A DNA stretch of 64,000 bases, from the NCBI RefSeq assembly GCF_010726765.1, contig NZ_AP022601.1, positions 3,906,001 to 3,970,000 of the forward strand, in the 5' to 3' direction. Below the pieces are notes generated by a model. That model did no database searches. It was not told the origin of the DNA and saw nothing but the letters and a program-made list of their open reading frames with translations. A program made the translations under genes and the position numbers. Position 1 is the stretch's first letter, and the number at the start of each line of letters is the position of its first letter. Positions 11,268 to 20,527 of this stretch are shown in pieces. Source of the stretch: Mycobacterium gallinarum. Its GTDB lineage: Bacteria; Actinomycetota; Actinomycetes; Mycobacteriales; Mycobacteriaceae.

Positions 11268-13373
11268 CTAGCGGGGTAGGCCGAGCAGTCTTTCGCCCGC
11301 CATGGTGAGCAGAATCTGCTCGGTTCCGCCTGCGATCGTCAGGCAGCGGGTGTTCAAGAAGTCGAAGACGGTCTTGTTGTCGACGACGCCCGCGCCCTCG
11401 GACAGTTCCATCCTCAGTTCGGACAGCGCCTGCCGGTAGCGCACGCCGATGAGCTTGCGCACGCTGGCCTGCGGACCCGGATCTTGGCCCCCCACAGCGA
11501 GTTCCGCGATCTTCTGATCCAGCAGCGAGCCGACCTGGGCCGCCAGGATCAGCGAGCCGAGCTGGTGCTGTCCGGTCGAATCGAGATCGAGATCGGCGAC
11601 CTGACGCAACAACTCCTCCATCGGGTTGCCCAGCGCGGTGCCATGTGCCATCGCCACCCGCTCGTTGGCCAGCGTCGTGCGCGCCAGCCGCCAGCCGTCG
11701 TTGACCGGGCCGACCACCATCTCGTCGGGCACGAAGACCTCGTCGAAGAACACTTCGTTGAACAGATTGTCGCCGGTGATCTCACGCAGCGGACGGATGT
11801 CGATGCCCGCCGACTTCATGTCGACGAGGAAATAGGTGATGCCCTTGTGCTTGGGCGCGTCCGGATCGGTGCGGGCCAGGCACACCCCCCATGCCGCCTT
11901 GTGGGCCGCCGACGTCCACACCTTCTGTCCGGTGAGCTTCCAGCCCCCGTCGGCTCGTACTGCCTTGGTCCGCAGCGCTGCCAGATCGGACCCAGCGCCG
12001 GGCTCACTGAACAGCTGGCACCACAGGAACTCGCCGCGCAGCGTGGCGGGGACGAACTGCTCGATCTGCTCGGGAGAGCCGTGCTCGAGAATCGTGGGCA
12101 CCGCCCACCATCCGATCACCAGATCCGGGCGAACCACCTCGGCCTTGGCCAGCTCCTGATCGATCAGCAACTGTTCGGCCGGGCCGGCCTCGCGGCCGTG
12201 CGGACGCGGCCAGTGCGGCGCCAGCAGTCCGGAATCGGCCAACGCAACCTGCCGCTTCTCCGCGGGCTGCGCGGCGACTTCGGCTACCGCAGAAGCGATT
12301 TCGGGGCGCAGATGCTCCACCGATTCGAGGTCGATCTTCAGATCGCGGCGCACACCCTGCTGAGTGAGTGTCGCGACACGGCGCAGCCACTTGTCTGCGC
12401 CACCGAGGAAATGCGCGATGCCGTACGCGCGCCGCAGATACAGATGCGCGTCGTGCTCCCACGTGATCCCGATGCCGCCGAGCACCTGAATGCAGTCCTT
12501 GGCGTTGGCTTTCGCGGCGTCGATTCCGGCGGCCGCAGCCACTGCGACGGCGATGGAGAGCTGCTGCTCGTCATCCTCGGCCACCGCCCTGGCCGCGTCC
12601 GCCGCGGCCACCGAAGCCTGCTCGGAGCGCAGCAGCATCTCGGCACACATGTGCTTGATGGCCTGGAAACTGCCGATCGGCTTGCCGAACTGCTCGCGCA
12701 CCTTCGCGTACTCCGTCGCGGTCTGCAGTGCCCAGCGCGCCAGCCCCGCGGCCTCGGCGGCCAGCACCGTGGCAGCCAGATCGGCGAAACGTTGCGGCGA
12801 CGTCGACAGCTTTACCGCAGGTGCGGCGTCCAGCACGACACGCGCCAGCGGCCGCGAGAAGTCGGTCGGGGTCAGCGGTTCGACGGTGACCCCGTCGGCA
12901 GATGCGTCGATCAGCACAACGGAGTCCGCAGCGGGCAGCACCAAAATCCCGGCCGGATCGGCTCCGAGCACGTAATCGGCGGTACCGGATGCGTGCGCGC
13001 CGTCGAATTCGATGTTGGCCGTCAGCGTGGCACCCGCAACGCGCTCACCGGCTATCAGCAACTCCAGGATGTCGGCCTGCTCGACCAGCAAAGTGGCCAG
13101 TGCCGTAGTCGCGACCGGACCGGGGACCAGGGCTGCGGCGGCCTCGTCGACCATCGCACACAGATCCTCGACGGTGCCGTCGGCGCCGCCTTTCTCCTCG
13201 GACAGCGCGACACCGAAGAGGCCGAGTTGGGCCAGTCCGTCGTAGGCTGAACGCCACGCGTCCGGCTGGCCCGCCTCGACCTTCCTGGCCGCCTCGGAGG
13301 GGCCTGAAGCAGCTGCCCAGCTACGGACCAGTTCGCGCGCGGCAAACTGCTCGTCGGTCATTGTGGCTGACAC
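11268..13373 (-). CDS. fadE34: FadE34, two-domain acyl-CoA dehydrogenase
   Basis: Flavoprotein desaturating a steroid side-chain acyl-CoA during cholesterol or bile-acid-like C5 side-chain oxidation. At 701 residues it is two fused acyl-CoA dehydrogenase units (about 1-345 and 346-701); the C-terminal unit carries the typical CQLFSEPGAGSDLAALRTKA and GGTEQILL motifs. Most other steroid ACADs are heteromers of two half-size chains, so the fusion is the characteristic FadE34 form (Rv3573c). Start: GTG 13373 or ATG 13361. A perfect KstR operator lies 43 bases upstream. Confidence 0.93.
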   Translation of the reverse strand: MSATMTDEQFAARELVRSWAAASGPSEAARKVEAGQPDAWRSAYDGLAQLGLFGVALSEEKGGADGTVEDLCAMVDEAAAALVPGPVATTALATLLVEQADILELLIAGERVAGATLTANIEFDGAHASGTADYVLGADPAGILVLPAADSVVLIDASADGVTVEPLTPTDFSRPLARVVLDAAPAVKLSTSPQRFADLAATVLAAEAAGLARWALQTATEYAKVREQFGKPIGSFQAIKHMCAEMLLRSEQASVAAADAARAVAEDDEQQLSIAVAVAAAAGIDAAKANAKDCIQVLGGIGITWEHDAHLYLRRAYGIAHFLGGADKWLRRVATLTQQGVRRDLKIDLESVEHLRPEIASAVAEVAAQPAEKRQVALADSGLLAPHWPRPHGREAGPAEQLLIDQELAKAEVVRPDLVIGWWAVPTILEHGSPEQIEQFVPATLRGEFLWCQLFSEPGAGSDLAALRTKAVRADGGWKLTGQKVWTSAAHKAAWGVCLARTDPDAPKHKGITYFLVDMKSAGIDIRPLREITGDNLFNEVFFDEVFVPDEMVVGPVNDGWRLARTTLANERVAMAHGTALGNPMEELLRQVADLDLDSTGQHQLGSLILAAQVGSLLDQKIAELAVGGQDPGPQASVRKLIGVRYRQALSELRMELSEGAGVVDNKTVFDFLNTRCLTIAGGTEQILLTMAGERLLGLPR

Positions 13374-13415
13374 CGTCTGCTCCTAGCGTTTGGGTGAGAA
13401 GTCCATGCTTCCCAC

Positions 13416-13429
13416 TAGAACGTGTTCTA
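13416..13429. promoter_or_regulatory. KstR operator between fadE34 and kstR
   Basis: TAGAACGTGTTCTA is a perfect 14-bp palindrome and an exact match to TNNAACNNGTTNNA. It lies between the divergent fadE34 and kstR genes, so it should control fadE34 and allow KstR autoregulation. Confidence 0.9.
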
Positions 13430-13571
13430 ATAGTGCCAGCGATCGACCGTCAAGTCGACCGCCATAGCAGCAGGACACGTCGGTGCCGCGGCGTTTCTGA
13501 AGTGAGAAAATGTAGTTCGGCATGCGTATCGTTTTCGGCGATACCCGTGCGGAGAAGGAGTAGTCGAACAG

Positions 13572-14243
13572 ATGTCCGGCCTGTCACAGCCAAACCAGGG
13601 ATCGGGGTCGGATTCGCGACCGCCCCAGGTGATGACCGTGGCGGTGTTGGCCGAGTCCGAACTGGGATCCGAAGCCCAGCGGGAGCGCCGCAAGCGAATC
13701 CTGGACGCTACCCTGGCCATCGCCTCCAAGGGTGGTTACGAGGCGGTCCAGATGCGCGCGGTCGCGGAACGGGCGGATGTGGCGGTAGGCACGCTGTATC
13801 GCTACTTCCCTTCGAAGGTGCACCTGCTCGTCTCGGCGCTGGGCCGGGAATTCGAGCGCATCGACGCCAAGACCGACCGTGCCACCATCGTCGGAGGCAC
13901 CCCCTACCAGCGACTGAACGTCATGGTCGGCAAGCTCAACCGCTCGATGCAGCGCAATCCGCTGTTGACCGAGGCGATGACACGGGCATTCGTATTCGCC
14001 GACGCCTCGGCGGCGGGTGAGGTCGACCACGTCGGCAAGCTGATGGACTCGATGTTCGCCCGCGCCATGAGCGACGGCGAGCCGACCGAGGACCAGTACC
14101 ACATCGCGCGCGTCATCTCTGACGTCTGGCTTTCGAACCTGCTGGCCTGGCTGACGCGGCGGGCGTCGGCGACCGATGTCGCCAAGCGTCTGGATCTCGC
14201 CGTGCGGCTTCTGATCGGCGACGGCGAGCACCCTAAGATCTAG
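13572..14243 (+). CDS. kstR: KstR, TetR-family repressor of cholesterol catabolism
   Basis: Repressor of the upper cholesterol catabolic regulon, released by 3-oxo-4-cholestenoyl-CoA-type ligands. 223 residues from ATG 13572; ATG 13632 (MTVAVLAESELGSEAQRER) would give a protein closer to the 199-residue Rv3574, so the N-terminus is uncertain. The HTH (GGYEAVQMRAVAERADVAVGTLYRYFPSK) and the C-terminal NPLLTEAMTRAFVFADASAA are nearly identical to M. tuberculosis KstR as I remember it. Its operators are visible at 9494, 9562 and 13416. Confidence 0.96.
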   Translation: MSGLSQPNQGSGSDSRPPQVMTVAVLAESELGSEAQRERRKRILDATLAIASKGGYEAVQMRAVAERADVAVGTLYRYFPSKVHLLVSALGREFERIDAKTDRATIVGGTPYQRLNVMVGKLNRSMQRNPLLTEAMTRAFVFADASAAGEVDHVGKLMDSMFARAMSDGEPTEDQYHIARVISDVWLSNLLAWLTRRASATDVAKRLDLAVRLLIGDGEHPKI

Positions 14244-14245
14244 GC

Positions 14246-14992
14246 GTGCTCCCGGTCGAACTGCAGCGCGCGCTCGATACGGTTTGCCGGGTTCCCCGGT
14301 TACTGGTCACCTGTGATTTCGACGGCACCCTCGCACCCATCGTCAGCAACCCGGCCGACGCTCGGATGCTGCCCGATGCGGCCACCGCGTTGACCGCGCT
14401 CGCCGAACTGCCCGACACCGACGTGGCCCTGATATCCGGACGGGCGCTCGGCGTGCTGCGATCGTTGTCGAGGATGCCGGCATCCGTTCATCTGGTCGGC
14501 AGCCACGGGGCCGAGTTCGACACCGGGTTCGCCCACGACATCGACGAGGCTCTGCTGACGCGAATCATTGCCGAGCTGAACGAGATTGCAGCGGACAAGC
14601 CAGGCGTGACTGTGGAGACCAAGCCGGCATCGGTCGCCCTGCACGTCCGCAATGCCAGTCCGGCCGACGGAGAGGCGGCGTTGGAGCAGGCCCGCCTGGC
14701 CTCGGAGAGCTGGGACGCGCACGCCACCGCGGGCAAGGCGGTGCTGGAGTTCGCCGTGATCCAGACCGACAAGGGCGAGGCGGTCGACATACTGCGCGAC
14801 CAGAACTCCTCCACAGCGGTGGTCTTTCTCGGGGACGATGTCACCGACGAGAAGGCGTTCGCGCGGATGCGAGACGGCGACATCGGCGTCAAGGTCGGAC
14901 CCGGTGACACAGCAGCGGGCTTTCGCATCGGATCGCCTGACGATGTCGCAGAAGCATTGGCGTACCTGCTGAATGCACGTGCTCACCGCTGA
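14246..14992 (+). CDS. Trehalose-6-phosphate phosphatase-like HAD protein
   Basis: HAD-superfamily phosphatase of the OtsB type, 248 residues. Motif I is CDFDGTLAP, followed by the ALISGR block and motif IV GDDVTDEKAF. It lacks the N-terminal extension of mycobacterial OtsB2 (about 390 aa), so it is a short form. The GTG start has a TAAGAT hexamer seven bases upstream that overlaps the end of kstR, suggesting a leaderless transcript. It overlaps the next gene by 20 bases. Probably dephosphorylates trehalose-6-phosphate or a similar sugar phosphate. Confidence 0.82.
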   Translation: MLPVELQRALDTVCRVPRLLVTCDFDGTLAPIVSNPADARMLPDAATALTALAELPDTDVALISGRALGVLRSLSRMPASVHLVGSHGAEFDTGFAHDIDEALLTRIIAELNEIAADKPGVTVETKPASVALHVRNASPADGEAALEQARLASESWDAHATAGKAVLEFAVIQTDKGEAVDILRDQNSSTAVVFLGDDVTDEKAFARMRDGDIGVKVGPGDTAAGFRIGSPDDVAEALAYLLNARAHR

Positions 14993-15917
14993 CGAGCTGA
15001 AAGCCCGCACGGCACGAGCGGTTTCGGCCGCGACCGCGGCGGGTCGCGGCCTCGGACTGGAGGTCTCCCAGCCGCGTGTCCTCTATGACGCTTTTTCCGT
15101 GATCGTTCATCTTGCTCCGGTACCCGTCGTCGTCCGAGTGCCCACGGTGCTGCCACCGTCCTATTCGGCGACCCCGGAAACCCAGACCGCGCAGCAGCGT
15201 CGCGAACTCGCCGTGACGGGTTGGCTGGCCGACCGCGGCCATCCGGTGGTGCCCCCGAGTCCTTTGGTGCCGCGTGAACCCGTTCGGCGCGACGGCTTCT
15301 CGATGACCTTCTGGCAGTTGATCGACGAAGTCCCCGACGCGAGCACGAACATCATGCGCCGTATCGAGCAGACCGCACACCTGCACGCCGCATTGCGCTG
15401 CTACGACGGCGATCTTGGCTTCTGGGCACCGTTCGCAACCTATATCCCCGACGGGCTGGCCGCATTGGAGCGCATGCCCGAGCTGCTGTCCGCCGCCGAT
15501 CTTGAACGGGCGCAACGGGAATGGTCCGTGATCGCGCCGGTGCTGACGTCACCACACGCATTCGAACAGACTTTTCCCGGGGCCGGCATTCAGCCCATTC
15601 ACGGTGACGCGCCCTCCTACAACATGATCAGCACACAAGACGGGGACCTGTGGTCGGACTTCGAACTCGTCACCCTTGGTGCGATCGAATCAGACCTCGC
15701 GATGGTGGGACCCGAAGGAATTTCGGCCTACAACGCGGCCGCCACGGCCGCGGGCCTTCGTCCCGTCGACGAACGGGTGTTGCGGGTCACCGAGGCGGCA
15801 GGCCGCCTGGCGGCAGCTGCGGCGCTGGCGATGGTGCCGCAATTGCCGATGCTGGCCGATGGTTTGACGCCGACACTCGACGAGTGGCGCGTCAGCCCGC
15901 CGATCACCGAGGTCTAG
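14973..15917 (+). CDS. APH-fold phosphotransferase (kinase-like), substrate unknown
   Basis: A 314-residue protein of the aminoglycoside phosphotransferase/choline kinase fold. The catalytic-loop motif is IHGDAPSYNM and the metal-binding segment LWSDFELVTLG, with Asp in SDFE as in active enzymes. The start lies inside the upstream phosphatase gene, so the two are translated together. The pairing hints at a small sugar-phosphate module; antibiotic resistance is possible but not supported by context. Convergent overlap of four bases with the LacI gene. Confidence 0.7.
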   Translation: MHVLTADELKARTARAVSAATAAGRGLGLEVSQPRVLYDAFSVIVHLAPVPVVVRVPTVLPPSYSATPETQTAQQRRELAVTGWLADRGHPVVPPSPLVPREPVRRDGFSMTFWQLIDEVPDASTNIMRRIEQTAHLHAALRCYDGDLGFWAPFATYIPDGLAALERMPELLSAADLERAQREWSVIAPVLTSPHAFEQTFPGAGIQPIHGDAPSYNMISTQDGDLWSDFELVTLGAIESDLAMVGPEGISAYNAAATAAGLRPVDERVLRVTEAAGRLAAAAALAMVPQLPMLADGLTPTLDEWRVSPPITEV

Positions 15918-17014
15918 GCGGGCGGACCCGACGTGCGGCCGCGCACCACCTGGGTCTCGAGCACCTCGATCACCGGCAAGCCGGAGCGCGGCGGGTTGTG
16001 CAGCAGCCGGCCCGCGCGTCTGCCCTTTTCCATGCTCGGCTGAACCACCGTCGTCAGGCCGCGCCGCAACGCCTCGGGTACGCCGTCGAAGCCGGTCACC
16101 GTCATCTGACCGGGAACGTAGACACCCTTCGCCCGCAAGTGATCCATCGCCGACAGCGCCAGCACGTCGGCCGTGCACATCAGAGCGGTGATGCGTGGGT
16201 TCTCGTGGAGTGCCACCTCGGCGGCCGCCCCACCGGACGTCGGCAGGTGTTCATAGCTCTCGACCACGGTCAGCGACGCCGGGTCGAGGCCCGCGGCGGT
16301 CATCGCGTCGTATACGCCGTGAATGCGCTCGCGCTGGACGTGGAAATGCGGAGTCTGGACTCGGTCGGGGTCCGCCAATGCCGCCTCCGGTCCCCCATGC
16401 GGCCAGTCGCGTCCCAGTCGCATCGTCAGCAGGCCGATCTCCCGGTGGCCAAGGCCCACAACATGTTCGGCGAGTTGGCGCATGCCTTCGCGGTCGTCGA
16501 TACACACCCGCGAGGTGCCAGGCGCATCCTTAGGCTGGTCGACGACGACGATCGGGAGGTGCCGCTGCTGCACCACCGATAGATAGGGATCGTCGTCGGA
16601 AGCCGAGTACACCACGAACCCGTCCACCCCAGCCGCCAGGACGGCGGCCGAACCGTCGTCGAGGCTGCGCTTCGGACCGATCGCCACGAGCAGCAGTCCC
16701 TGCCCGGCCTCTTCGCACGACTCCGCGAGGCCGGCGACGAAGTCGAGCGCGGCGGGATCGCTGAACGAGTAGTTGAGGGGTTCGGTGATCATCAACCCGA
16801 CCGCCCCTGCCTTGCGAGTGCGCAACGACCGGGCCACCGGGTCCGGTCCCGGGTAGCCCAGCTGCTTAGCGGTGGCCAGTACGCGGTCACGCAGATCGGC
16901 CGACAGCTGATCCGGCCGGTTGTAGGCGTTGGAGATGGTGGTCCGCGAGACCTTCAGCTCGGCGGCCAACGAGGCCAGAGTCGCCCGGCGCCGGGGCGCT
17001 GGACTCCTGGACAT
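15914..17014 (-). CDS. LacI-family transcriptional regulator (Rv3575c type)
   Basis: A 366-residue repressor: N-terminal HTH and hinge (TLASLAAELKVSRTTISNAYNRPDQLSADLRDRVLATAKQLGY) followed by a periplasmic-binding-like sugar domain. Same chromosomal position as Rv3575c. It is divergent from znuA with only 100 bases between, so part of its promoter overlaps the Zur-like box. Candidate targets are the adjacent phosphatase/kinase pair or distant sugar genes. Confidence 0.88.
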   Translation of the reverse strand: MSRSPAPRRRATLASLAAELKVSRTTISNAYNRPDQLSADLRDRVLATAKQLGYPGPDPVARSLRTRKAGAVGLMITEPLNYSFSDPAALDFVAGLAESCEEAGQGLLLVAIGPKRSLDDGSAAVLAAGVDGFVVYSASDDDPYLSVVQQRHLPIVVVDQPKDAPGTSRVCIDDREGMRQLAEHVVGLGHREIGLLTMRLGRDWPHGGPEAALADPDRVQTPHFHVQRERIHGVYDAMTAAGLDPASLTVVESYEHLPTSGGAAAEVALHENPRITALMCTADVLALSAMDHLRAKGVYVPGQMTVTGFDGVPEALRRGLTTVVQPSMEKGRRAGRLLHNPPRSGLPVIEVLETQVVRGRTSGPPA

Positions 17015-17070
17015 GATGTGACGTTAGCCGATGAATTTGCGTTACCCGGGATGCCGTGGGCTAGAGTTAT

Positions 17071-17085
17071 TGGAAACGGTTTTCA
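17071..17085. promoter_or_regulatory. Zur-like box upstream of znuA
   Basis: TGGAAACGGTTTTCA is a 7-1-7 inverted repeat with one mismatch, resembling the AT-rich Fur/Zur class (TGAAAATNATTTTCA-like). It lies 30 bases before the znuA start. Confidence 0.6.
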
Positions 17086-17114
17086 TTTCTGTTCAGAGGC
17101 TTACGGGAGATGCC

Positions 17115-18029
17115 ATGCGTGCCAGCTTTGCGGCGATGACGGCGGTGGTGGTTGCGATCGGCGCCGCCGGATGCAGTCAGCGGGAATCGGTGCAATCCGA
17201 TGCCGGCACCGCGTCCGTCGTGGCGTCCACCGATGTCTGGGGCAGCGTGGCCAGCGCTGTCACCGGCGACCATGCTTCCGTGACGTCGATCGTGAACGGG
17301 ACCGTCGCCGATCCGCACTCGTTCGAGGCCAGCCCCGCCGACACCGCGACGCTCACCGACGCCTCGCTGGTCGTCTTCAACGGCGGCGACTACGACCACT
17401 GGGTCGAGCACGTGCTCGAAGAACATCCGGACGTGCCGAGCGTCAGCGGATATTCGGCCTACGCACTGCTACCACCCTCGTCGCAGCCTCCGAACGAGCA
17501 CGTCTTCTACGACCCGGCCACCGCCAAGGCCGTCGCCGCGCAGATCGCCGAACGACTGTCGACGATCGACTCCGCCAACGCCGACGCCTACCGCGCCAAC
17601 GCCGCGACGTTCGGCGCCAAGGCCGACGAGATCCTGACGCTCGAGCGCGCAATCGGCCAGGAGCATCCGGGGGCCTCCGTCGTCGCGACCGAGCCCGTCG
17701 CACACTACCTGCTGGTCAATGCCGGTATCACCGACAAGACTCCAGAGGGCTTCGCCAACGCGATCGAGGAGGACACCGACCCGTCCCCCGCGGACCTGGC
17801 CGCGATGCTCGACATGATCAACGCTCGGCAGGTGTCCGCGTTGCTGTACAACCCGCAGACCGAGACCGCGGTCACCAAGCAGCTTGCCGACGCTGCCAAC
17901 CGCGCCTCGATACCCGTCGTGAACGTGACGGAGACCCTGCCCGATGGCACCGACTACCTGACCTGGCAGCGCCAAACCGCCGAACAGCTGGCGAGCCAGT
18001 TGGATAAGGCGCCACAGGCGAACAGATAA
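17115..18029 (+). CDS. znuA: Zinc ABC transporter substrate-binding lipoprotein ZnuA
   Basis: Cluster A-I solute-binding protein capturing Zn2+ (or Mn2+) outside the membrane for ZnuBC. 304 residues with a lipobox ending at Cys20 (GAAGC). Candidate metal ligands are the histidines in DPHSFEASP, DYDHWVEHV and NEHVFYDP; a His-rich loop is absent. ATG 17115 is chosen over 17031 because it follows TACGGGAGA and starts the signal peptide. First gene of znuACB, preceded by a Zur-like box, so it should be induced by zinc limitation. Confidence 0.88.
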   Translation: MRASFAAMTAVVVAIGAAGCSQRESVQSDAGTASVVASTDVWGSVASAVTGDHASVTSIVNGTVADPHSFEASPADTATLTDASLVVFNGGDYDHWVEHVLEEHPDVPSVSGYSAYALLPPSSQPPNEHVFYDPATAKAVAAQIAERLSTIDSANADAYRANAATFGAKADEILTLERAIGQEHPGASVVATEPVAHYLLVNAGITDKTPEGFANAIEEDTDPSPADLAAMLDMINARQVSALLYNPQTETAVTKQLADAANRASIPVVNVTETLPDGTDYLTWQRQTAEQLASQLDKAPQANR

Positions 18030-18036
18030 TCAATCT

Positions 18037-18840
18037 GTGCCTGCTGACGTCGTCGCCGAACTGACCGGCGCCCGGCTGGCGTTCGCCGAACGCGTGCTGT
18101 GGGACCAACTCGATCTCGCCGTGCGCGCTGGTGAATTCATCGCGGTGCTCGGCCCGAACGGTACCGGCAAGACTTCCCTGCTCAAGGTGCTGCTCGGCCA
18201 ACTGCAACTCACCGCGGGCAAGGTCACGATCTGCGGGAAGCCGGTCGAAAAGGGCAGCAGGCGAATCGGTTACGTGCCCCAGCACCGTGCGATCGACAGC
18301 GGGCTGTCGCTGCGGGCGTGTGATCTCGTCGGTTTGGGGTTCGACGGTCACCGCTGGGGTCTGGCGACCGACCGTTCGGCCAAGCGCACAGCCGTGCAGC
18401 GGGCGCTGAACCAGGTCAACGGCAAGACACTCGCGAATATGCCGGTCGGTGTGATGTCGGGCGGCGAGCTCCAGCGGGTGCGGATCGCCCAGGCGCTGAC
18501 CACGGATCCGGTGCTGCTGCTGTGCGACGAGCCACTGCTCAACCTGGATCCGGCCAACGCACGGCTGGTGTCGACGCTGATCGATGCGCGCCGGCGCGAC
18601 GCGAACACCGCCGTACTTTTCGTCACCCATGAGGTCAATCCCGTTCTGCCATACATAGACCGGGTGTTGTATTTGGTCGACGGCCGATTCCGGATCGGCA
18701 CCGTCGAAGAGGTGATGACCTCGGCGACCCTTTCCGAGTTGTATCGCGCCGACATCCAGGTGGTGAAGGTCGGCAGCCGCTACGTCGTGGTCGGCGAGCA
18801 CGACCACTCGGCACACGCGAGCGGCCACGACCATGAGTGA
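18037..18840 (+). CDS. znuC: Zinc ABC transporter ATP-binding protein ZnuC
   Basis: ATPase driving zinc import with ZnuB. 267 residues with Walker A GPNGTGKTS, Q-loop YVPQHRA, signature MSGGELQRV, Walker B LLLCDEP and the H-loop VTHEVN. The C-terminal tail is His-rich (EHDHSAHASGHDHE), a feature of zinc importers that may sense or buffer metal. GTG start seven bases after znuA; overlaps znuB by eight bases. Confidence 0.9.
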   Translation: MPADVVAELTGARLAFAERVLWDQLDLAVRAGEFIAVLGPNGTGKTSLLKVLLGQLQLTAGKVTICGKPVEKGSRRIGYVPQHRAIDSGLSLRACDLVGLGFDGHRWGLATDRSAKRTAVQRALNQVNGKTLANMPVGVMSGGELQRVRIAQALTTDPVLLLCDEPLLNLDPANARLVSTLIDARRRDANTAVLFVTHEVNPVLPYIDRVLYLVDGRFRIGTVEEVMTSATLSELYRADIQVVKVGSRYVVVGEHDHSAHASGHDHE

Positions 18841-19693
18841 ACGGCTCACCGACCTGCTGGCGCACCTGTTCTCGTTCGACATCACCCTCGACCTCTTGCG
18901 CCGCGACTTCGTCCAGCAGGCCCTGCTCGCGGCCGCACTGCTCGCCCTGGTGTCCGGGTTGATCGGACCGTTCATCGTGATGCGGCAGATGTCGTTCGCG
19001 GTGCACGGATCCAGCGAATTGTCCCTCACCGGAGCGGCTTTCGCACTGCTCGCCGGTTTCAACGTCGGTATCGGCGCACTGGTCGGATGCGCACTGGCCG
19101 CAGTTTTGTTCGGGGTGCTGGGCCAGCGTGCACGTGAACGGGATTCGGCGATCGGTGTGGTGCTGGCGTTCGGGCTCGGCCTTGCAGTGCTGTTCATCCA
19201 TCTCTATCCCGGTCGCAGCGGGACGAGCTTCGCGCTGCTGACCGGGCAGATCGTCGGCGTCGGCTACTCCGGGCTGGCGTTATTGACCGTCGTGTCGGTG
19301 GTCGTCATCGTCGTGCTTGCGGTGTCCTACCGTCCCCTGTTGTTCGCCACCGTCGACCCTGAGGTGGCGGCGGGACGCGGAGTTCCGGTGCGCGCGTTGG
19401 GCATTGTCTTCGCCGCGCTGGTCGGGGTCACGGCCGCACAGGGCGTGCAGATCGTCGGGGCGTTGCTGGTGATGTCACTGCTGATCACCCCCGCTGCGGC
19501 CGCAGTTCGGGTGTTCTCGTCACCCGGGGCGGCAGTCGCGGCATCGGTGATCTTCGCCGAGGTGTCCGCCGTCGGGGGCATCCTGCTGTCCCTGGCGCCT
19601 GGGGTACCGGTTTCGGTGTTCGTCACGACGATCTCGTTCGCGATCTTTTTGGTGTGCTGGCTGATCGGTCGTCGCGGCCGTGCCCGCAGTTAG
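18833..19693 (+). CDS. znuB: Zinc ABC transporter permease ZnuB
   Basis: Integral membrane permease of the ABC-3 family, 286 residues with about eight hydrophobic segments. Conserved stretch QALLAAALLALVSGLIGPFIVMRQMSF near the N-terminus and GALLVMSLLITPAAAA toward the C-terminus, both typical of ZnuB/MntB. Start overlaps the end of znuC. It converges with the rhodanese gene with a four-base overlap. Confidence 0.9.
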   Translation: MSERLTDLLAHLFSFDITLDLLRRDFVQQALLAAALLALVSGLIGPFIVMRQMSFAVHGSSELSLTGAAFALLAGFNVGIGALVGCALAAVLFGVLGQRARERDSAIGVVLAFGLGLAVLFIHLYPGRSGTSFALLTGQIVGVGYSGLALLTVVSVVVIVVLAVSYRPLLFATVDPEVAAGRGVPVRALGIVFAALVGVTAAQGVQIVGALLVMSLLITPAAAAVRVFSSPGAAVAASVIFAEVSAVGGILLSLAPGVPVSVFVTTISFAIFLVCWLIGRRGRARS

Positions 19694-20496
19694 TCCCGTT
19701 CCACCGGACGTGTTGATTCCGAAGACCATTCAGACCATGAGCCCGGATACAGCGCGGCGCCGACTCCGGCCGCGGCGAGCGCAGCGACCACGACCGACGC
19801 CGTGACACCCGATCCGCAGTACACGCCCACGGCGCCGCTGGACTCCGGGACATCGGCGACGAAACGCCCGTCGCGGTCCAGCAGGCTCGTGCTCGGGACA
19901 TTGCGGGCGCCGGGAATGTGGCCCGCGACCGGATCGACGGGTTCGACCTCGCCGCGGAAGCGTTCCGGCGCGCGAGTGTCCAGCAGGGTCAGGTCGGCGG
20001 CGATCACCTGCTCGGCGGTGAGTGTCGGCAACGCACCCGCGTACAGGTCGTGGTGTGAGACCGTCACATCACCGGGTTGCGTGCTCGCCGGACCAGTTTC
20101 GAGCGGACCGGACCAGGCGGCCAGTCCGCCGTCGAGTATGCGCACATCGGCGATGCCCGCCGCGGTCAGCACCCACCAGGCGCGCGCCGACCCGGCCCGG
20201 TTCCAGTCGTCGTACACGACGACCGACGAACCGTCGCGTACACCCCACCGCCTGGCGGCCGCCTCCAGGTCTCGCCCCGACGGCAGCGGGTGGCGGCCAT
20301 GCCCGATGACGGTGTGGTCGGACAACTCGTCCTCCAGCGAGACGTACACCGCGCCCGGGATGTGCCCTCGCTCGAATGCCGCGCGTCCGTCGGGCTCGCT
20401 GAGCTGCCAGCGCACGTCCAGGATCGTCGGCCGCTCGCCGGCATCCAGCCGCCGCTTCAGTTCCGCCGCGCTGATCAGTACGAGCTCACGGGTCAC
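19690..20496 (-). CDS. Two-domain rhodanese-type sulfurtransferase
   Basis: Thiosulfate or 3-mercaptopyruvate sulfurtransferase, about 268 residues: inactive N-terminal rhodanese domain and a C-terminal domain with the persulfide loop CGSGVTAS. The GSGVTA form resembles mercaptopyruvate sulfurtransferases. GTG 20496 is preferred to ATG 20523 because it starts the family-like sequence and leaves a 31-base divergent spacer with the bluB-like gene. A role in sulfur transfer or redox is known for the family; the link to the zinc genes is positional only. Confidence 0.85.
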   Translation of the reverse strand: MTRELVLISAAELKRRLDAGERPTILDVRWQLSEPDGRAAFERGHIPGAVYVSLEDELSDHTVIGHGRHPLPSGRDLEAAARRWGVRDGSSVVVYDDWNRAGSARAWWVLTAAGIADVRILDGGLAAWSGPLETGPASTQPGDVTVSHHDLYAGALPTLTAEQVIAADLTLLDTRAPERFRGEVEPVDPVAGHIPGARNVPSTSLLDRDGRFVADVPESSGAVGVYCGSGVTASVVVAALAAAGVGAALYPGSWSEWSSESTRPVERD

Positions 20497-20527
20497 CCCG
20501 TCGATGGTGCCACCTAAGCTCACGAGC

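Noticed and set aside
11484..13250. 588-residue plus-strand frame opposite fadE34
   Set aside because: Arg/His/Gln-rich composition, no family motifs, entirely antisense to an unmistakable acyl-CoA dehydrogenase.
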